A stretch of 64,000 nt of DNA, taken from Natrinema hispanicum. GTDB lineage: Archaea > Halobacteriota > Halobacteria > Halobacteriales > Natrialbaceae. The stretch is taken from assembly GCF_004217335.1 (NCBI RefSeq), contig NZ_SHMP01000005.1, positions 1 through 64,000 of the forward strand. Reading direction: 5' to 3'. Below are positions 35,335 through 43,623 of this stretch, piece by piece. Numbering within the stretch: the first letter of the stretch is position 1; each line of letters begins with the position of its first letter. Made by a program: the position numbers and the translations under genes. The notes under the pieces were generated by a model that searched no databases, was not told the DNA's origin, and was given only the letters and a program-made list of their open reading frames with translations.

Positions 35335-35413
35335 TGATACGGTCTGCTGTCCCGATGGCCGGTGGGACCGCAGTGTGGGTCGCGGTCGGCCGGTACTGAC
35401 TGACAGGAGTCCG
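35335..35413 (+). repeat. TIR-bounded palindromic repeat, copy 2 (complete)
   Basis: The left end TGATACGGTCTGCTGTC and right end (reverse complement CGGACTCCTGTCAGTCAG) are 18 bp downstream of cofH. The interior GTGGGACC-CAGTGTGG block is shared with copy 4. The deaminase pseudogene starts immediately after it. Confidence 0.75.
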
Positions 35414-35425
35414 GATGACGATTCA

Positions 35426-35560
35426 GCCGGACGGCCAAGAACACGACGCTGACTGACGACGACATCGCCGCCAATCGGGAGTTGGCCCAGTGAGCCGCCA
35501 GCGAATTCAAGTCCGACAAGCGGCCGCTTTCGTGGGCGACTGGCCGATGTTCCATACAGA
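35426..35560 (+). pseudogene. Fragment of a nucleoside deaminase gene
   Basis: The DNA from 35431 to about 35485 matches the intact deaminase gene (37952-38005) at roughly four of five bases. It reads RTAKNTTLTDDDIAANREL, against RTAENTTLTDDDIAAHPEF in the live gene. A TGA replaces the following Trp codon, then AASEFKSDKR continues the match, and the CPMC region is frame-shifted. The metal ligand His is lost. Several differences are synonymous, so this was once a functional paralogue. It lacks its 5' part. Confidence 0.75.
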
Positions 35561-35628
35561 AACCGCCGTTTGAACGGCGATCTATGGCCAGTGGTATCAT
35601 ACACTCTTCGAACTGATTAGAAATAGAA

Positions 35629-35644
35629 TACATTATATAATGTA
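35629..35644 (+). promoter_or_regulatory. 16-bp perfect palindrome over the TATA box of the S49 protease gene
   Basis: TACATTATATAATGTA is self-complementary and contains TATATAA (35634-35640). This lies 31-37 bp upstream of ATG 35671. A regulator binding here would block TBP, so it is a candidate operator as well as the promoter. Confidence 0.6.
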
Positions 35645-35670
35645 ATTTGAAAAGTATGTGTCGTTGTGAT

Positions 35671-36636
35671 ATGACTCCAACATTTGCGTCCCTGCGAAAC
35701 CTGCTGGGGACCGTCGCGAAGTCCTACGTGACGGTCGTCGTCGTTGCCCTCCTCGTCAGTGCCAGTCTGGCACCGATCGTCTGGGGGTCAACGAGCAATC
35801 CCGACGGAACAGTTGCCGTAATCGAAGTCGATTCAACACTCACCGAATCGTCTGCCGAGCGAATCACGGACGATCTTCAAGAGGCACGACAGAACGACTC
35901 GATCAGTGCGGTCGTGTTGGATGTCGACAGCCCCGGTGGTGGTGTCAGTGTGAGCGAGGGATTATACCTCGCTGTCGAACGCACCGCTGAACAGATGCCC
36001 GTCGTTACGAGCGTCGACTCGACGGCCGCCTCGGGTGGATATTACATGATTGCGCCGAGCGACGAAATCTACGTCAAGCCGGGGTCGATCGTCGGTAGCA
36101 TCGGCGTTCGGGCGACGTACTTCGACGTGCCGCCGACGGACGGGCAAATCACGACTGGTCCCGACAAGAACACCGGCGGCACCGAAGCCGAGTACAAGGC
36201 ACAGGTTGAAATGATGCGGCAGGCGTTTGTCGGCACCGTCATCGAGCACCGTGGCGACGAGTTGACCCTTTCAGAGACGGAATTGGCGTACGCGAAGGTC
36301 TACACCGGCACCAAAAGCGTCGAGAACGGCCTCGCAGATGATATCGGTGACACCGAGGTCGCAATCGGGACGGCTGCAGAGATGGCCGGCCTCAAAGACT
36401 ACGACACCATCGAAATGGAGAGTGAACCGCGCTCTGGAATTTCGTTGATCATCGGCAGTGAGAACGGTGACCGCCCGGAGGCGTCCGCCGTTCATCCGCA
36501 GACCTACGGACGGTACGGTGCCGTCAATACACCGACGTTCCTCGCGCTGTGGGGGTCGGTTGACAACGAACGGGTCATCGACGCGACCGAACTCGAGCGC
36601 CCCGTGGCCAACGAGACTGGGGGTGATCGCCCATGA
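35671..36636 (+). CDS. S49-family serine protease (signal peptide peptidase SppA-like)
   Basis: A 321-residue membrane-anchored protease. The helix at about 18-38 (SYVTVVVVALLVSASLAPIVW) acts as anchor or signal. The S49 core has VVLDVDSPGGGVSVSEGL, the nucleophile S121 in TAASGGYYMIA, IYVKPGSIVGSIGV and the candidate general-base lysine K166 (GPDKNTGG). I chose ATG 35671 because the TATA at 35634-35640 makes the earlier ATG (35656) too close. It overlaps the next gene by 4 bp, so both act together, probably at the outer face of the membrane. Confidence 0.88.
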   Translation: MTPTFASLRNLLGTVAKSYVTVVVVALLVSASLAPIVWGSTSNPDGTVAVIEVDSTLTESSAERITDDLQEARQNDSISAVVLDVDSPGGGVSVSEGLYLAVERTAEQMPVVTSVDSTAASGGYYMIAPSDEIYVKPGSIVGSIGVRATYFDVPPTDGQITTGPDKNTGGTEAEYKAQVEMMRQAFVGTVIEHRGDELTLSETELAYAKVYTGTKSVENGLADDIGDTEVAIGTAAEMAGLKDYDTIEMESEPRSGISLIIGSENGDRPEASAVHPQTYGRYGAVNTPTFLALWGSVDNERVIDATELERPVANETGGDRP

Positions 36637-37658
36637 ACGTCCGCTCTCGGCTCGTCGTCTTCGCTACCGTCGTGTTCGTCACTGTCGCCAGCGTGGGTGC
36701 GGCCGGACTCGTTACCAACCATGGGATGACAGCACAACCGACGGTTGATCAACAACAGTTCCAGCCGAGCGCGATCGACGCGCCGACAGTCGACCGCAAC
36801 GGAACGATCTCCTACGATGACGACGGCGAGTCAAAGACTATCGTGATCGACGTCGCCCACTCGAACGACGTCTCCGAGGAAGCCCTCGAGCCAGTCGTCT
36901 CCGCGCTAACCGCGGGCGGTCACACCGTGCAGTATCACGAAGCGTCGGACGAGTTCGACAGCGATCCTGCTGCAGACTTGAACGAGACGCTCCGTGGTGC
37001 CGACGCGCTGATCGTCGTCGAACCCGAAACGCGATATACCGCCGGAGAAGCAGCTGGCGTGAGCGCGTTCGCCGATGCCGGCGGCCGCGTCCTGTTTGCT
37101 TCCGGTCCTGACTCGGGTGGCCTCGGTGGACTGCTCGGACTGCTCGGCGGCACCCAGCCGACCGGCGACGAGTTCGCTGCCGTCACCTCGCCTGTGGGTA
37201 TCGCCTACGACACTGGCTACCTCTACAACATGGAGGAGTATGAGAACAACTTCCAGTCGATCTACGCGACCCCGTCGACCAACTCCGAGCTGACCGACGG
37301 CGTCGACCGCGTCGTCTTCGACGGCCCGACGCCGGTCGTCACGGACGGGCAGACCCTCCTCACGACGCTCGAGGGAACGGAACACTCCGAAACCCGAGAG
37401 ACGGGAGCGTACAGCGTCTTTGCACGGAGCGGGAACGCGATCGCAGTCGGCGATCCCGGCTTCATGTCCAGTACGAACTACAACCGTGCTGACAACGATG
37501 TCCTGATCGGCAACATCCTCGAGTTCCTCGTGACCGGTGAGAAAGCGCCCGGCGTTCCCGAGGAGACGAGTGCTGAGCGTGACACTGGCATGACGGCGGA
37601 ATCCAGTGATACTGGCATGACGGCGGAATCCAGTCCACCGCAACTGCCGAGCACGTAG
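36633..37658 (+). CDS. Exported GATase-like (DUF4350-type) protein
   Basis: A 341-residue protein with an N-terminal signal or anchor (LVVFATVVFVTVASVGAAGL) and a middle domain resembling DUF4350/glutamine-amidotransferase-like folds (TIVIDVAHSNDVSEEALEPVVSAL, ADALIVVEPETRYTAGEAAGVSAFADAGGRVLFA, NAIAVGDPGFMSS). No catalytic Cys is obvious. The C-terminus carries two tandem DTGMTAESS repeats encoded by a 27-bp direct repeat (37581-37607 and 37608-37634, one mismatch). Co-translated with the S49 protease; joint function unknown. Confidence 0.75.
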   Translation: MNVRSRLVVFATVVFVTVASVGAAGLVTNHGMTAQPTVDQQQFQPSAIDAPTVDRNGTISYDDDGESKTIVIDVAHSNDVSEEALEPVVSALTAGGHTVQYHEASDEFDSDPAADLNETLRGADALIVVEPETRYTAGEAAGVSAFADAGGRVLFASGPDSGGLGGLLGLLGGTQPTGDEFAAVTSPVGIAYDTGYLYNMEEYENNFQSIYATPSTNSELTDGVDRVVFDGPTPVVTDGQTLLTTLEGTEHSETRETGAYSVFARSGNAIAVGDPGFMSSTNYNRADNDVLIGNILEFLVTGEKAPGVPEETSAERDTGMTAESSDTGMTAESSPPQLPST

Positions 37659-37837
37659 CCGAGACCGCTCCGTCGTCGCTTTTTTCGACGACTCGAGTGA
37701 GCGAAGCAGTCTTGATCGCTGCCAGTTCGTGCTATCATACTGATCATACGCGCATGAGAGTCGGTGGTCCTGACAGCGGAAACGGCGCGGTCGAGAGTAC
37801 AGCAAGCCGTATCAGTGATGGCAGCCGACAAACCGGT

Positions 37838-38290
37838 ATGACAAGCGACGAGTCGTACGTGCGGCGGGCGATCGATCTCGCGGAATCGGCAGTCGAAAGC
37901 GGTAACACACCCTTCGGTTCCCTGCTCGTCGTCGACGACGAGATCGTCAGAACGGCCGAGAACACGACGCTGACCGATGATGACATCGCCGCCCACCCGG
38001 AGTTCAAATTAGCCAGCTGGGCCGCGACGGAACTCGAGCCAGCCGATCGCGTGGCGTGTACGATGTACACCAGCACGGAGCCGTGTCCGATGTGTGCGAG
38101 CGCGATCGTCTATGCGGGGCTCGACCGGGTTGTCTACAGCGTCTCCGTCGACTCGCTCGCGGACGTGCGACCCGACGGCGTGATCGAGATTCCCTGCGCA
38201 GAAGTCATCGACCGAGCTGACGGAGCGACGACCGTCGAGGGGCCGATGCTCGAGGACGAGGGACTCGCAGTCCACGAGAACTATTTTTAA
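37838..38290 (+). CDS. Nucleoside deaminase (CMP/dCMP/guanine deaminase family)
   Basis: A 150-residue zinc hydrolase of the cytidine deaminase superfamily. The metal and catalytic residues are H53-x-E55 (AAHPEFK) and C83-x2-C86 (EPCPMCAS). The family converts guanine, cytosine or tRNA adenosine; the sequence best suits the guanine/nucleoside deaminase subgroup. I took ATG at 37838 (MTSDESYVRRA); residues upstream do not look coding. It is convergent with cofG, overlapping by 4 bp. A dead partial copy lies 2.4 kb upstream in the same orientation. Confidence 0.9.
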   Translation: MTSDESYVRRAIDLAESAVESGNTPFGSLLVVDDEIVRTAENTTLTDDDIAAHPEFKLASWAATELEPADRVACTMYTSTEPCPMCASAIVYAGLDRVVYSVSVDSLADVRPDGVIEIPCAEVIDRADGATTVEGPMLEDEGLAVHENYF

Positions 38291-39450
38291 TCCGAACGCG
38301 CTGTCGTCTCGTCGCGAAGCACCGCACGATAGCGCTCGCCTGCCGGGTCGTCGGCTGCGAGTGCGTTCCGGATGGTCGGTGAGAGCCAGTTGCGGCCGCC
38401 GTCTGCACCGTCGGCCGCAGTGCCATCGAACCCGTCCGGTCGCAGGTCAGCTGGCAGAAATCGCTCGTAGACGGGCAATCGCTCGGCGAGCGGGACGTCT
38501 GCGTATGCGGCGATTTCCTCGAGCTCGCGCAGCGCGGGCCATGCGTGCTCTGGATTGATGTGGTCGTCGGTGACCGGCGAGACACCGCCCAGATCGTCGA
38601 CGCCACAGTCGATCAGGTCGTTCGCGGGCGCGAGATTCGGCGGGACCTGGACCGAGATTTCGTCGGGGAGCGCGGCGCGGGCCATGGCTGTCACGCGACG
38701 CATCGTCGCGAGATCGGGCGAACCGCCGGCCCAGCGCTCGTTGTTCACGACCGGCTGGACGATTACCTCCTGGACGTGATCGTAGCGGTCGTGTAGCTCG
38801 CGGATCGCAAGCAGGCTTTCGGCCCGATCGCGCCACGTCTCGCCGATCCCCACCAGAATCCCGGTCGTGAACGCGACGTCGAGTTCGCCCGCGTTCTGGA
38901 TGGTCCGCAGGCGCTGTCCTGGTTCTTTCCGGCGCGGGCCGGCATGCGCATCGACGTCGGCGGTCGTCTCGAGCATCACGCCCATGCTGGCGTTGACGTC
39001 CGCGACAGTTTCCATTTGTGTGCGCGTCTGATCGCCCGGATTGGCATGAGGGAGTAGCCCCTCTTCGAGGGCGACTTCACAGGCCGCACGCAGGTAGTCG
39101 TGGATCGAGTCGTAGCCCCACGCGTCGAGTTGGGCGTGAATCTCGGTGTAGCGGTCGTCGGGGTCGTCGCCAAACGTAAACAGCGCCTCCGTACAGCCGG
39201 CGTCCGCGCCGCGCTGACAGATCTCGCGGACCTCCTCGAGCGAGAGCAGGGAGGCCTGTCCCGGCGGATCGAAGTACGTACAGTAGGTACAGGTATAGCG
39301 ACAGGCCGTCGTCAGTGGCACGAAGACGTTCCGTGCGAAGGTCAGTGCCGACGGCGCGTCGACGTCGGTCGGGCTGACCGCACACAGATCCTCGACGGCC
39401 TGCTCGTCGATCGTGATTTCGACGCCGTACTCGTTCGCCCCGGGGATCAT
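38287..39450 (-). CDS. cofG: 7,8-didemethyl-8-hydroxy-5-deazariboflavin synthase subunit CofG
   Basis: CofG is the radical-SAM enzyme closing the deazaflavin ring of FO, the chromophore of coenzyme F420. The 387-residue protein has C50-x3-C54-x2-C57 (TACRYTCTYCTYF), then ALFTFGDDPDDRY, GILVGIGETWRDRAESL, IVQPVVNNERWAG and the C-terminal GGVSPVTDDHINPEHAWP. cofC follows upstream by 61 bp on the same strand. Confidence 0.95.
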   Translation of the reverse strand: MIPGANEYGVEITIDEQAVEDLCAVSPTDVDAPSALTFARNVFVPLTTACRYTCTYCTYFDPPGQASLLSLEEVREICQRGADAGCTEALFTFGDDPDDRYTEIHAQLDAWGYDSIHDYLRAACEVALEEGLLPHANPGDQTRTQMETVADVNASMGVMLETTADVDAHAGPRRKEPGQRLRTIQNAGELDVAFTTGILVGIGETWRDRAESLLAIRELHDRYDHVQEVIVQPVVNNERWAGGSPDLATMRRVTAMARAALPDEISVQVPPNLAPANDLIDCGVDDLGGVSPVTDDHINPEHAWPALRELEEIAAYADVPLAERLPVYERFLPADLRPDGFDGTAADGADGGRNWLSPTIRNALAADDPAGERYRAVLRDETTARSD

Positions 39451-39511
39451 TACCTCCCTGTGTCGTCGCTCGGCGTATAAGGGCTTGGCTTCGCGGTGTA
39501 TGGGCCGATGG

Positions 39512-40204
39512 CTATCGCGTCTCCGTCATCGACGCCTCGTCGCGTCTGACGTCGACCCGCCCGTCACGCTCGTCGAGTTCGAACCCCGCCTTCCGGAGAT
39601 AGGTGAGTGCACGGTCGGTTTCACGCCCGTGGACGAGCACTTCGACGAGATCCTCGGGTTCGTCGATATCCGTTCCCAGCCGGAACGAGTCGATCGTCTC
39701 GAGGGTGGCCCCGACCTCACGAGCGATCGCACAGTGGTCGAGATACGAAGCCCCGTGATAGTCGACGGCAAACGCGGGATCGCGAACGACGAGTGCGTTC
39801 GTCCCGCCTGCGCGTCCTGGTGCGATCGCGACATCGGCCGTGGCGGTCAGGAGTCGCTCGAGTGCATCGGGGGTCGCCAGCGCGAGATCGGCCATGACGA
39901 CCGCGACGGCGTCTGCGGTCGTCGCGTTGCTGTCCGGCAATCGCGCGTTGACCGCGTCCGTCAGCGGTCGGTCGTCGACCGTGACCGACACTGCTGTGGC
40001 GACGTCGTCCGGGAGCTCGAGGCCGGGCGCGGCAAGCTCAAGCGGGGCAGTCGCGACGATGGTCGGCTCGTGGCCCGCCTCGACGATCGCCCGCAGGACG
40101 TCCGCGAGCATGGCGCGAGCGAAGGCCACCCGTTCGGCCGGGGACAGCACGGACTCGAGGCGAGTCTTCGGCGTCTCGGCGGCGAACGGGACCAGAACGC
40201 GCAT
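39512..40204 (-). CDS. cofC: 2-phospho-L-lactate guanylyltransferase
   Basis: CofC couples 2-phospho-L-lactate (or a related triose phosphate) to GTP, making the side-chain donor for F420. The 230-residue nucleotidyltransferase has the opening MRVLVPFAAETPKTRLESVLSPAER, VVMADLALAT, APGRAGGTNALVVRDPAF and LGTDIDEPEDL. It precedes cofG on the minus strand. With cofH and cofG here the window holds three F420 genes; cofD and cofE are not seen. Confidence 0.94.
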   Translation of the reverse strand: MRVLVPFAAETPKTRLESVLSPAERVAFARAMLADVLRAIVEAGHEPTIVATAPLELAAPGLELPDDVATAVSVTVDDRPLTDAVNARLPDSNATTADAVAVVMADLALATPDALERLLTATADVAIAPGRAGGTNALVVRDPAFAVDYHGASYLDHCAIAREVGATLETIDSFRLGTDIDEPEDLVEVLVHGRETDRALTYLRKAGFELDERDGRVDVRRDEASMTETR

Positions 40205-40340
40205 CTGAATGTGGATGCCGTACTCCGGGCGCGCTCAAAAGCACGTCGGAGTCCGATACGGATTCTGAGCGGCTCGAGCCTCGTGCCCCCCGACACGAGT
40301 GCGGCCGCTCGGGCCGTCGACCGCAAAACGGAATGGTGGT

Positions 40341-41519
40341 CTAGAACAGCGGTTCGAGTTCGTCCTCGTCGTCCTCGACGAGTTCCTCCAGGTTCTCCTC
40401 GCTCTCTTGCTGGATGTCCTCGATGTTGTCCTGGGCCTCGATAGCGACCTGCTGGAGGCGCTTGATCCGCGGGACGTTCGTCACGCCCGAAAGCAGGATC
40501 GCCGCGGAGACTTCGGGTTCCTCTCGTGGGAAGTCGCCACCGCGAACTTCCATGCTGCCGGTTTCCTCCTCGAGCCATTTGCGCCCGCGTTCGATGCCTT
40601 TCCGATTGAGGTACTCCGAGGGGCCAGAGAGGACGAGCAGGGCACGCTCGGTGCCTTCGATTTCACAGGGCAGCGTGAGTCGGCCGAGCGCGGCCTTGCG
40701 GACGAGGCTCGTAATTCGGTTCGTGGTGTTGGCGGCGTCTAACCCGTCGTCGCCACCATCGTCGCCGGTAAACCGCGAGAGGAGCCCGCCACTGGTGTTG
40801 AGTTCGACCTCCTCGCTTGCGTAGCCGACGGTCGACACCCCGCCGCCCGAGAGTGTGTTGATGATCTCGGAGGAGTCGACGACGCTCTCGGCGACGTCTT
40901 CGCCATCGCCGACTTCGCCGGCACCGAAGAGGATGCCAAAGCGGCGGACGATTTCCTCGTTGATCTGATCGTAGCCGCCCTCCATGGATTCGCCGGTCTG
41001 CCGCCAGGAGTCGTTGTCGAAGACGAGCAGGTTGTCGACCTCGCGGACGAACGTCTGGAACGAACGGGCCGCGTTGAGCGTGTAGATGCCACCCTCATCC
41101 GTGCCCGGTAAGACGCCGAGCCCGTAGACAGGGATCGTGTAGATTCGTTTGAGGTGTTTGGCGAGGACGGGTGCGCCACCCGAACCGGTGCCGCCACCCA
41201 TGCCGGCGACGATCAGGAACGCGTCGACCTCGTGGGTCGGGATCTGGTCGATGGCGTTTTGAACTTCGTCGATGTCCTCCTCGGCGACTTCCGCGCCGAG
41301 TTCGTTGTCAGCACCCACGCCATGGCCCTTTACACGGGCCTGGCCGATGAGTACGCGATTCTCCTGGGGAATATTGTCGAGACCGATGAGGTCCGCCTTC
41401 GCGGAGTTGACGGCAATCGCCGCGCGGACGATTCCGCTGTTCGTCCGATCGTCGTACTCGAGGAATCGATCGACGATCTTGCCACCGGCCTGTCCGAATC
41501 CGATCATCGCCAGCTTCAT
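40341..41519 (-). CDS. cetZ1: CetZ1 tubulin/FtsZ-superfamily cytoskeletal protein
   Basis: CetZ1 is a GTP-binding cytomotive protein of haloarchaea needed for cell shape change and motility. The 392-residue protein starts MKLAMIGFGQAGGKIVDRF and has the tubulin signature MGGGTGSGGAPVLAKHLKRIY. It continues EGGIYTLNAARSFQTFVREVDNLLVFDND and RKAALGRLTLPCEIEGTERALLVLSGP. It ends in an acidic coiled tail, DDEDELEPLF, like known CetZ1. A TATA box (41562-41570, minus strand) implies a leader of about 15 nt. Confidence 0.95.
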   Translation of the reverse strand: MKLAMIGFGQAGGKIVDRFLEYDDRTNSGIVRAAIAVNSAKADLIGLDNIPQENRVLIGQARVKGHGVGADNELGAEVAEEDIDEVQNAIDQIPTHEVDAFLIVAGMGGGTGSGGAPVLAKHLKRIYTIPVYGLGVLPGTDEGGIYTLNAARSFQTFVREVDNLLVFDNDSWRQTGESMEGGYDQINEEIVRRFGILFGAGEVGDGEDVAESVVDSSEIINTLSGGGVSTVGYASEEVELNTSGGLLSRFTGDDGGDDGLDAANTTNRITSLVRKAALGRLTLPCEIEGTERALLVLSGPSEYLNRKGIERGRKWLEEETGSMEVRGGDFPREEPEVSAAILLSGVTNVPRIKRLQQVAIEAQDNIEDIQQESEENLEELVEDDEDELEPLF

Positions 41520-41561
41520 TGTTTGTCAGGGGGCTCCGTTGGATTGGTACCAGTGCAATGG

Positions 41562-41570
41562 AGGATATAA
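41562..41570 (-). promoter_or_regulatory. TATA element of cetZ1
   Basis: GTTTATATC on the minus strand lies 43-51 bp upstream of the cetZ1 ATG, placing transcription start about 15-20 nt before it. Confidence 0.55.
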
Positions 41571-41717
41571 ACCTTGCGCTAAGCTGACTTTCTCGAATAC
41601 TGTACCATCACGCTAAATAGAAAGAACGAACCGGATCTACCCGCGAAATGCGGGTCTAACTACCACTGGTTATGTATATCAGTTGATGGGTGTTTATTAC
41701 TACTGCCGGCGTCGCAA

Positions 41718-42638
41718 TCAGGCCGTGCCAGCCGGTTTCGCCCCTCGTGGTGCCCGCTCGAGGCCGAGATATGAACCAAGCGTTGTCAACTCCGACGGAT
41801 CGCGGCCAAAGGCGGTTACGTCGTTGTCAACGACGGTGTTGTCGAACGCGAGCGAGCGGGCCTGATCCGGGCCGAAGGGCACGAACGGTAGTGGCCCGGC
41901 CGCCGAGAGCCCGACTCTGGCGAGCCCCATCGGGATCGGGACGATCGTGACGTCTTTGCCTTCGGCCTCGTAGGCCAGTTCCGTCACGTCGGCAAGCGTA
42001 AGGACTTCCGGACCGCCGATCTCGTATGTCTCGCCGACGTGAGCGTCGTCTTCGAGCGCGTCGGCCAGCATCGGGACGAGGTCGCCGACCCAGATGGGTT
42101 GGAACCGGGTTTTCCCACCGCCGGGCAACCCCGTCACGTACGGCGTCGTCAGGGTCTTCGTGAAGTCGACGAACTCGCCGCCGTCGCCGAAGACGACCGA
42201 CGGGCGGACGATCGTCCACGCGAGACTCGAGTCCCGGACGACCTGCTCTGCTTGCCCTTTGGCGCGGATGTAGGCAGTGTCGCCGTTCGGATCGGCACCG
42301 AGCGCGCTCAACTGGAGGAACCGGTCGACGTCGCCGTCTTCGGCAGCGCAAACGAGGTTCTCGGTGCCGCCGAGGTGGACCTCCTCGTGGCTCGTCCCGC
42401 GAGGGGGCTCGAACAGCGGCGAGAGCGAGACGAGGTTGACGACGGCATCGTGGTCCGCGACGGTTGTGGCGATCGAGTCGGAGGCGCTGACGTCGCCGAT
42501 CGCCGTCTCGACGCCGTCGGGAAGTCCGTCCCTGTCCGGCGATCGTGACAGTGCCGTTACCTCGTGGCCCCGCTCGGCCAGTTCCGCACACAGGTTCGTG
42601 CCGATAAAGCCGGTGCCGCCGGCGACGAGGATCTCCAT
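41718..42638 (-). CDS. NAD(P)-binding complex I NDUFA9-like protein
   Basis: A 306-residue extended SDR protein. The N-terminal Rossmann motif GGTGFIGTNL (about 7-16) binds NAD(P)H. Later blocks are LSALGADPNGDTAYIRAKGQAEQVVRDS with a Y-x3-K and FQPIWVGDLVPMLADALE. It fits the atypical SDR group related to complex I subunit NDUFA9. Its role in haloarchaea is not known. I took ATG at 42638, with a TATTTATC element at 42662-42669 on the minus strand supporting it. Confidence 0.88.
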   Translation of the reverse strand: MEILVAGGTGFIGTNLCAELAERGHEVTALSRSPDRDGLPDGVETAIGDVSASDSIATTVADHDAVVNLVSLSPLFEPPRGTSHEEVHLGGTENLVCAAEDGDVDRFLQLSALGADPNGDTAYIRAKGQAEQVVRDSSLAWTIVRPSVVFGDGGEFVDFTKTLTTPYVTGLPGGGKTRFQPIWVGDLVPMLADALEDDAHVGETYEIGGPEVLTLADVTELAYEAEGKDVTIVPIPMGLARVGLSAAGPLPFVPFGPDQARSLAFDNTVVDNDVTAFGRDPSELTTLGSYLGLERAPRGAKPAGTA

Positions 42639-42661
42639 ACGCAAGATATGATCCTGCACAG

Positions 42662-42669
42662 ATAAATAG
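42662..42669 (-). promoter_or_regulatory. TATA element of the NDUFA9-like gene
   Basis: TATTTATC-type sequence on the minus strand, 24-31 bp upstream of ATG 42638, the leaderless spacing. Confidence 0.55.
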
Positions 42670-42739
42670 ATGAACGGCTACGTATGCAGCCAGCAGCGAG
42701 TCGGGCCGGTCGCTGGGTCACTATCGGCCGGGATGAGCA

Positions 42740-42748
42740 GCCTTATTT
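42740..42748 (+). promoter_or_regulatory. TATA element of the R2lox-ACP-fab operon
   Basis: GCCTTATTT lies 25-33 bp upstream of ATG 42773. It is the only clear promoter before the seven-gene operon and indicates a leaderless mRNA starting at the R2lox-like gene. Confidence 0.55.
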
Positions 42749-42772
42749 TCGGGTTCATTAAACAAGGATGAC

Positions 42773-43621
42773 ATGCCGCCGGACACGCGGGAGACGACGG
42801 AGCGATACTTCAGGCAGGCAGTCGAGCGCCACTGGGACCCGTACGCGATCGACCTGACGGCTGACAGGGAGACGCTCACCGACCTCAGCCGGAGTGCGTT
42901 TACGCAGTTGCGCGCGACGCTCGCCATGTTCGGCGCGGGCGAGGAACACGTCACCGAGGATCTGGTACCGGTTGCCGCGGTCGTCGACGACGACAGCGAT
43001 CAGCGATTCGTCGCGAGCCACCTCTACGACGAGGCCAAACACGCCGCCTTCTTCGAGCGCTACTGGAACGACGCTGTCAGGCCTGCAGCGGAGGCTCGAG
43101 GCCTCGAGCCGACCGCACCGACGGCCGACCGCTGGTTCACCGACTCCTACGAGGAGGTCTTCGGCCGAACCGAAGCGGCGATGACCCGCCTGCTCGAGGC
43201 AGATACGCCCGAAAATCGGGCTCGAGCGTACTGTCACTACCACCTGACGGTCGAGGGCGTCTTCGGCCAGACCGGCTTTCACGCCGTCGAGTCGACGTTC
43301 GGCCCGGAGACCGATGGCCCGTCGCTTCCCGGGCTGGTCGAGGGGTTTAGCGGCATCCGTCGAGACGAGGGCCGCCACGTCGGCTACGGGATGGACCGAC
43401 TTGCGGCCCTCCTCGAGAGCGGGGCGGTCGAGCGCTCGCTCGTCGAGGAGACGGTTATGGGCCTTGCAGAGCCGGTCGATGCCGTCGTCGAACGGATGGG
43501 GTGGCATCGCCTGCCCGGCCCCGACAGTGACGACCTCGTCGCGTTCGTCGCTCAGCAGCGTCGAAACCGACTCCAGCAACTGCCTGACGGAGCCGCTTCC
43601 GACCCGGCGGCCGAGGACTGA
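42773..43621 (+). CDS. R2-like ligand-binding oxidase (R2lox), ferritin-like Mn/Fe protein
   Basis: A 282-residue ferritin-like protein related to ribonucleotide reductase R2. The metal ligands are E58 (GEEHV), E87-x2-H90 (YDEAKHAAFF), E161 and E199-x2-H202 (DEGRHVGYG). It also keeps Val60, two residues after the first ligand, and Tyr156 five residues before E161 (YHLTVEG). These are the pair that forms the Tyr-Val ether crosslink in R2lox. Known R2lox structures hold a long-chain fatty acid at the Mn/Fe site and are two-electron oxidases of unknown substrate. It is the first gene of an ACP-dependent acyl synthesis operon, with a 2-bp gap to the next gene. Confidence 0.87.
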   Translation: MPPDTRETTERYFRQAVERHWDPYAIDLTADRETLTDLSRSAFTQLRATLAMFGAGEEHVTEDLVPVAAVVDDDSDQRFVASHLYDEAKHAAFFERYWNDAVRPAAEARGLEPTAPTADRWFTDSYEEVFGRTEAAMTRLLEADTPENRARAYCHYHLTVEGVFGQTGFHAVESTFGPETDGPSLPGLVEGFSGIRRDEGRHVGYGMDRLAALLESGAVERSLVEETVMGLAEPVDAVVERMGWHRLPGPDSDDLVAFVAQQRRNRLQQLPDGAASDPAAED

Positions 43622-43623
43622 CC

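Noticed and set aside
37801..37815. AGCAAGCCGTATCAG as a sixth copy of the TIR repeat end
   Set aside because: Similar to the reverse complement of the left end but with two central mismatches and no other element sequence nearby; possibly a decayed half-site, not counted.
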